A stretch of DNA of 64,000 nt, from contig NZ_WAJR01000001.1 of assembly GCF_008831035.1 (NCBI RefSeq), positions 186,001 to 250,000 on the forward strand, written 5' to 3'. Source of the DNA: Ellagibacter isourolithinifaciens (GTDB lineage Bacteria > Actinomycetota > Coriobacteriia > Coriobacteriales > Eggerthellaceae). Shown here one piece after another: positions 60,339-64,000 of this stretch (its first letter is position 1; each line of letters starts with the position of its first letter). The notes beneath the pieces are model-generated. The model saw only the letters and a program-made list of their open reading frames with translations, made no database searches and was not told where the DNA came from. The position numbers and the translations under genes are program-made.

Positions 60339-63023
60339 CTAGGCGTCCTTGTGGCGCACGACGTATGCGGGATCGATGCGGCGCAGGTCGTCGAAATCGT
60401 CGATCTCCAAAATATCGTCGGGGCTGCAGCGACGCACATGCACGGAGTATTCCTCCGGTCGTCGAACGATCGCCACGTCGTCCCAGAAGATCTGCCTGGC
60501 ATCGTCGCGCTCGAACACCTCGGGGATGTCTCGCGCAAGCCGCGCCCCGTCCGCCGCAGTCCAATACGACAGGCCGACCATCTGCCAGCACGGAGCATCC
60601 TTGCCCTTCGCCAAGCACTCGATAACGCCCTCGCCGTCGGCGTCGAAATACCAGTCATCAGTTCTCTCGACAGGAAAGCCCAGGTAGTTCGACTGATACT
60701 GATACTTGCTGACCAGTGTCGAGTTCGTAAGGAACAAATCGCTCTCGAAGACGTAGGCGCGCTCGAAATGCCCGCATGCAGCCACTGCCGACGAAACGTT
60801 GTTCGTCTGGTCGAACAACGGGTTGTCGATGAAGTGCAAGTTAGGATACTTGCTAAGAAGCTGGTCGAACTCCTCCGCCAGATACCCGCGCACAATATAG
60901 ATCTCGTCGATTCCGGCTGCCATGACCGCGTCGATCAGGCGGTCGATGATACGCACTCCATGGACGCGAGCAAGCGGTTTGGGGGTGTTCACCGTGACGG
61001 GAAGAAGCCTGCTGCCGAAGCCAGCGGCCAAAAGCACGGCCCGCTTCGCACGATACGGCTCGAGCGCCGCAAGACCGCGCGGGGTTACCGCGCCGTCCGC
61101 GAGCAGTCCATCCTCGCAAAGGCGGGCGGACACGGCATCGCGCGAGGCGTCGTCGATGGACTCGGGATGTACGGTGCCGCGCATCTTCGCCTCAGCCTGA
61201 GCGAGCACGACGAACTCCTCATACGAAAGCGCGCCGGCGCCCGTCGTCGGCATTCCGACCGCCTGTGCCATGGAAAGCGCAGCCTCCGCATAATCTTTCG
61301 CCGATCGGTACCAGACGTAGAACCACTCGCCCACCGGAGCCCCCTTGAGCTCGCGGTGCATGGCCCACACATACCAGTACCATCCGACGATCGCCGTGCA
61401 GGCGATCAGGTGGAACACCTCGTCTGCAGTGGCCTCGCGCCCGAAGTACAGAGGGACGGCTTGCTTCGCGCGCTCAACGCTGTAGCCCGACCCCTGCGCA
61501 ACGAAATTGCCGAAATCGCAGCCGTAGTCGCCCATCGCAGCATATTCCCAATCGATGAGACACAGCCCGTCGCCATGCACGAGGATATTCGGGCCGTAGA
61601 AGTCGTTATGACAAAGAACTGGCGCTCCCGATCCTGCGCGAACGAGCGGAACAAGCCGCTCGATTTTCCTCTTGACCTCGAAGAAGTCTGCAGGGAACGA
61701 CCAGTCCTCGGCCGCAAGCAGCGACTCGATCTTGCACGCCTCATCGTAAAAGTCGAACGACCAGGGGGAATCCGCGCCACTCTCGTGCAAACGCCGCACG
61801 AGGCTCAAAGCACGTCCCACATGCTCGTCGTTGCCGTAGTCAAACGACACGCAATCGGGAATATAGCGGGAAATCTTCCAACCGAGATTGGGGTCCTCGT
61901 AGACGAACGACGAGTCGAGCCCCAGGTCAGAGGCAATCTTGAGCGCATACGTCTCAGCTTGGCGGTTGATGATCTCGTCGGTGCCGGCGCCCGGATGTCG
62001 GTACACGAACGCCTCGCCGCGGCATTCGAAGTAGAAGGAGAGGTTCGTAAGCCCCTTCTTGATAGGCTTTACGTTCGAGATGTCGCCGCGCTGGCAGTTG
62101 AGCGTCGCGCAGATGTTGTCGAGCACGTTCGAAGCCACGTTCTCTATGAACAGCGGGTCGAAATCCTGCAGCTGGTAGAGAGAGTCGAACTCGCGGATCT
62201 CGCCCTTCTCGTAGGGGCGCATGTACATACGAAGCTCGTCGGCGTGCTCGAGGAAGATATCGTCCCAAAGCTTGCCGACTGTCTCGGTGAGATGGTACTC
62301 CTGGGAGAGGAATCGCATGAAATCGCAGGTGAAGTCACGTGTCCAGTACGCGTGCCCCATGATGACCCACGAGTGCGACCCGCCGACGACAGCACCCGTG
62401 ATGCGCTTGTCGCGGCCCCTCGTCTGAAGGCAGTACTCGTCGGTTTCGCCCTCCTCGAAGACCGCTGCGTAATACGAGTCGTAGACGTAGCGCTCGAAGG
62501 GGTTGCTCGCGAAGTAATTGTCCGACGAGCAGATGTAGGTGTTGCCGATGATGTCACGCACCTGGAACAGCGTCGCATGGTTGTTGCGCGTCGCATAGTC
62601 GGTATTGACGACGATCTTCACACCGAAGAGGTCTTCCAAATAGAAGAACTCTTCCTTCTTAAACCCAACGACCACCGTGATGTCATCGATGCCCGCCTCC
62701 TTGAGCTGGCGGATTTGGCGCTCGATGAGGACCTCGCCACGAACTTTGAGCACGCCTTTCGGGCATTCGTAAGAAAGCGGCGCCATGCGCGACGAGAGTC
62801 CCGCCGCCATGATGACGGCGTTGCGCACCTTATAAGGGGAAAGCTCGTCCTCACCTTCTGCCGTAAGTGTCCCGCCCTCAACAAGGCCGCGATCAACAAG
62901 CGACTTGACAACCGCGTTCACCGTGCCGAGCGACATGCCGCACCTCAAGGCAATCGCGCGCTGCGAGGCTGCAGGCGTCTTCTTCAAAGCGAGCATCACA
63001 TCAAATTCCGAGCGGGAAAGCAT
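60339..63023 (-). CDS. Fusion of winged helix, nucleotidyltransferase, choline kinase-like and second nucleotidyltransferase domains
   Basis: 894 aa. Residues 1-65 are a winged helix (ASQRAIALRCGMSLGTVNAV). Residues 66-300 are a LicC-like nucleotidyltransferase (VIMAAGLSSRMAPLSYECPK). Residues 310-600 are a LicA-like aminoglycoside/choline kinase with LCHNDFYGPNILV and LIDWEYAAMGDYG. A short linker and residues 660-894 form a second nucleotidyltransferase (VLLAAGFGSRLLPVTVNTPK). It could activate choline or a similar alcohol for decorating surface glycans. A glycosyltransferase lies upstream. ATG 63023 follows GGAAGGA. Confidence 0.9.
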   Translation of the reverse strand: MLSRSEFDVMLALKKTPAASQRAIALRCGMSLGTVNAVVKSLVDRGLVEGGTLTAEGEDELSPYKVRNAVIMAAGLSSRMAPLSYECPKGVLKVRGEVLIERQIRQLKEAGIDDITVVVGFKKEEFFYLEDLFGVKIVVNTDYATRNNHATLFQVRDIIGNTYICSSDNYFASNPFERYVYDSYYAAVFEEGETDEYCLQTRGRDKRITGAVVGGSHSWVIMGHAYWTRDFTCDFMRFLSQEYHLTETVGKLWDDIFLEHADELRMYMRPYEKGEIREFDSLYQLQDFDPLFIENVASNVLDNICATLNCQRGDISNVKPIKKGLTNLSFYFECRGEAFVYRHPGAGTDEIINRQAETYALKIASDLGLDSSFVYEDPNLGWKISRYIPDCVSFDYGNDEHVGRALSLVRRLHESGADSPWSFDFYDEACKIESLLAAEDWSFPADFFEVKRKIERLVPLVRAGSGAPVLCHNDFYGPNILVHGDGLCLIDWEYAAMGDYGCDFGNFVAQGSGYSVERAKQAVPLYFGREATADEVFHLIACTAIVGWYWYVWAMHRELKGAPVGEWFYVWYRSAKDYAEAALSMAQAVGMPTTGAGALSYEEFVVLAQAEAKMRGTVHPESIDDASRDAVSARLCEDGLLADGAVTPRGLAALEPYRAKRAVLLAAGFGSRLLPVTVNTPKPLARVHGVRIIDRLIDAVMAAGIDEIYIVRGYLAEEFDQLLSKYPNLHFIDNPLFDQTNNVSSAVAACGHFERAYVFESDLFLTNSTLVSKYQYQSNYLGFPVERTDDWYFDADGEGVIECLAKGKDAPCWQMVGLSYWTAADGARLARDIPEVFERDDARQIFWDDVAIVRRPEEYSVHVRRCSPDDILEIDDFDDLRRIDPAYVVRHKDA

Positions 63024-63319
63024 ACGGTGTCCTTCCGGGTTATATGCGAAAAAGCACAAGGCAGCCTAGAGCCCCGCGCCTCAATCGTGAATCTTGAACT
63101 CGAATCAGGATACGGGAAGTGTTCAGCTATATCAAGTAAAGGTAAGAATATGAACACGAATGCGTAAAAGCAGAGCCTGAGAGGAAAAACGCGGAGCGGA
63201 AGCGAGAGAAGCAGGGCGTAAAGACGCTAAAAGCCGCCCGAAGACGGCTTTCGCAGGCTATACCAGCAGGAACCAAACACCAACTTACAAGCGCAGAGCC
63301 GATCCGACCCGCAGATGTG

Positions 63320-64000
63320 TTAGTTGAACTTGAACACCTTTTGCGCGAGGTGGTATCCGGAGATGCCAAGCGAACGGCCGAGCTCGCCGGGCAGATTCGT
63401 TCCCACATTAAGCGCGCTGCGGCGAACCGCACCATATGCGCCTGGGTTGTTCTCCTTCAGATACTCCCAGATGGCATGGCGTTTCTCGTCCGCCTCAAGC
63501 GTTCCGATCATGCGGCAGAAGATAGAGCAGATGCACATCATCATGGACAGGTAGTTTAACATGTAGCGGCGAAGCTTCGGCTCCACGACATCGTCGGGCA
63601 GACGCACCGCGTCGATCATGAAGCGCGTGATGCGAAGCTGCTGGTCGATGCGTCCCATCATGACGCTCTCGTTCACGCTTTGGTCCTCGCGCCCGATGAA
63701 GTAACGGTACATGTCGACATCGAGGTAGCGCATGGTGTCGACGAACGGCAGCGGAACGTACACGAAGATATTGTCCACGTAGAAGCAGTGCTCGGGAAGC
63801 TTCAGGCCGGTTTCGCGAAGCAATTCGGTGCGATAGATGGCCGAATGCATGAGCAGGTACTGGCTCTGGCGAAAATGCTTCACGTCCTTCCAGCCGAACT
63901 CTTCCTCGGTCGGAAACACGTTGAAGTATCCCATCACCGTACGCGTGCCCTCGTGCACCTTCTCGTAGACGTAGTTGCCGATGACGAGATCGGTCGCATG
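63320..64000 (-). CDS. Glycosyltransferase (family 2-like), C-terminal part
   Basis: The frame is open to the window edge, so the N-terminal catalytic part is missing. The visible 226 residues include GNYVYEKVHEGTRTVMGYFNV, HSAIYRTELLRETGLKLPEH and YVDNIFVYVPLPFVDTMRYL, the pattern of GT2 enzymes whose acceptor domain reads (D/E)D-x-F. It probably builds a cell-surface polysaccharide or teichoic-type polymer, which fits the LicC/LicA-like fusion downstream. Confidence 0.8.
   Translation of the reverse strand, partial: HATDLVIGNYVYEKVHEGTRTVMGYFNVFPTEEEFGWKDVKHFRQSQYLLMHSAIYRTELLRETGLKLPEHCFYVDNIFVYVPLPFVDTMRYLDVDMYRYFIGREDQSVNESVMMGRIDQQLRITRFMIDAVRLPDDVVEPKLRRYMLNYLSMMMCICSIFCRMIGTLEADEKRHAIWEYLKENNPGAYGAVRRSALNVGTNLPGELGRSLGISGYHLAQKVFKFN

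Noticed and set aside
60351-63167. Very long open frame opposite the nucleotidyltransferase-kinase fusion (938 codons, plus strand)
   Set aside because: It is the antisense of a strongly motif-supported gene; GC-rich codon use keeps that frame open. No Shine-Dalgarno or domain supports it. The same applies to long antisense frames at 15021-16688, 21506-22903, 29123-30013 and 57998-59557.

Overview
The window looks like a piece of chromosome from a GC-rich, strictly anaerobic actinobacterium. Coriobacteriia, family Eggerthellaceae, is my best guess. It rests on protein style and on gene content: a menaquinone prenyltransferase, indolepyruvate:ferredoxin oxidoreductase with PaaK-type ligases, a six-subunit Ech-type [NiFe] hydrogenase, a Tat-exported lipoprotein, and the actinobacterial order lexA / small membrane protein / nrdR. 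No rRNA or other definitive marker is present, so genus is left open.

Layout. 1-7880 is housekeeping: an unidentified partial gene, spoVS, miaB, miaA, dapF and hflX on one strand. lexA lies tail-to-tail with hflX and is divergent from a LexA-boxed small membrane protein, which is followed by nrdR and dut. 8000-10900 holds a small membrane protein gene, an IS30-family element with odd 17-bp flanking repeats, a MITE-like inverted-repeat element and debris. 10901-14902 carries an acetamidase, a thioesterase, menA, a universal stress protein and gluQ. 15030-22870 is an aromatic 2-oxoacid cluster (IorAB with two ACT/PaaK pairs) that encloses dacA and an FHA protein. 23044-30625 has pgsA, a class II aldolase and the echABCDEF operon.

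30863-47823 is the most interesting stretch. A 48-bp direct repeat (47/48 identical) of the 3' half of tRNA-Pro marks both ends of a 16.9-kb genomic island with no recognisable integrase. The island carries an 11-gene same-strand operon (44501 down to 32566): a BioB/HydE-like radical SAM enzyme, a NitT/TauT-type ABC importer with two permeases and a cysteine-rich Tat lipoprotein, a MacB/FtsX-type ABC module with a DUF4418-like protein, a cysteine desulfurase-ArsM-type methyltransferase fusion, a second radical SAM protein and a DJ-1/PfpI protein. A third radical SAM paralogue (31469) stands alone on the opposite strand, but its promoter shares a 17-bp block (16/17) with the operon promoter, so the two are probably co-regulated. 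I infer an undescribed pathway that imports a substrate, modifies it by radical SAM and sulfur or methyl chemistry, and perhaps exports or defends against a thiophilic element such as arsenic or selenium. The substrate cannot be read from sequence. A HipBA toxin-antitoxin pair sits next to the tRNA end.

47893-64000 returns to housekeeping: tRNA-Pro, coaBC, hemH, an RluD-type synthase, lspA and ileS. Then come an XRE regulator, an ABC exporter, a DegV protein, dinB, coaX, a LicC-LicA-LicC-like fusion, and a glycosyltransferase cut by the window end.
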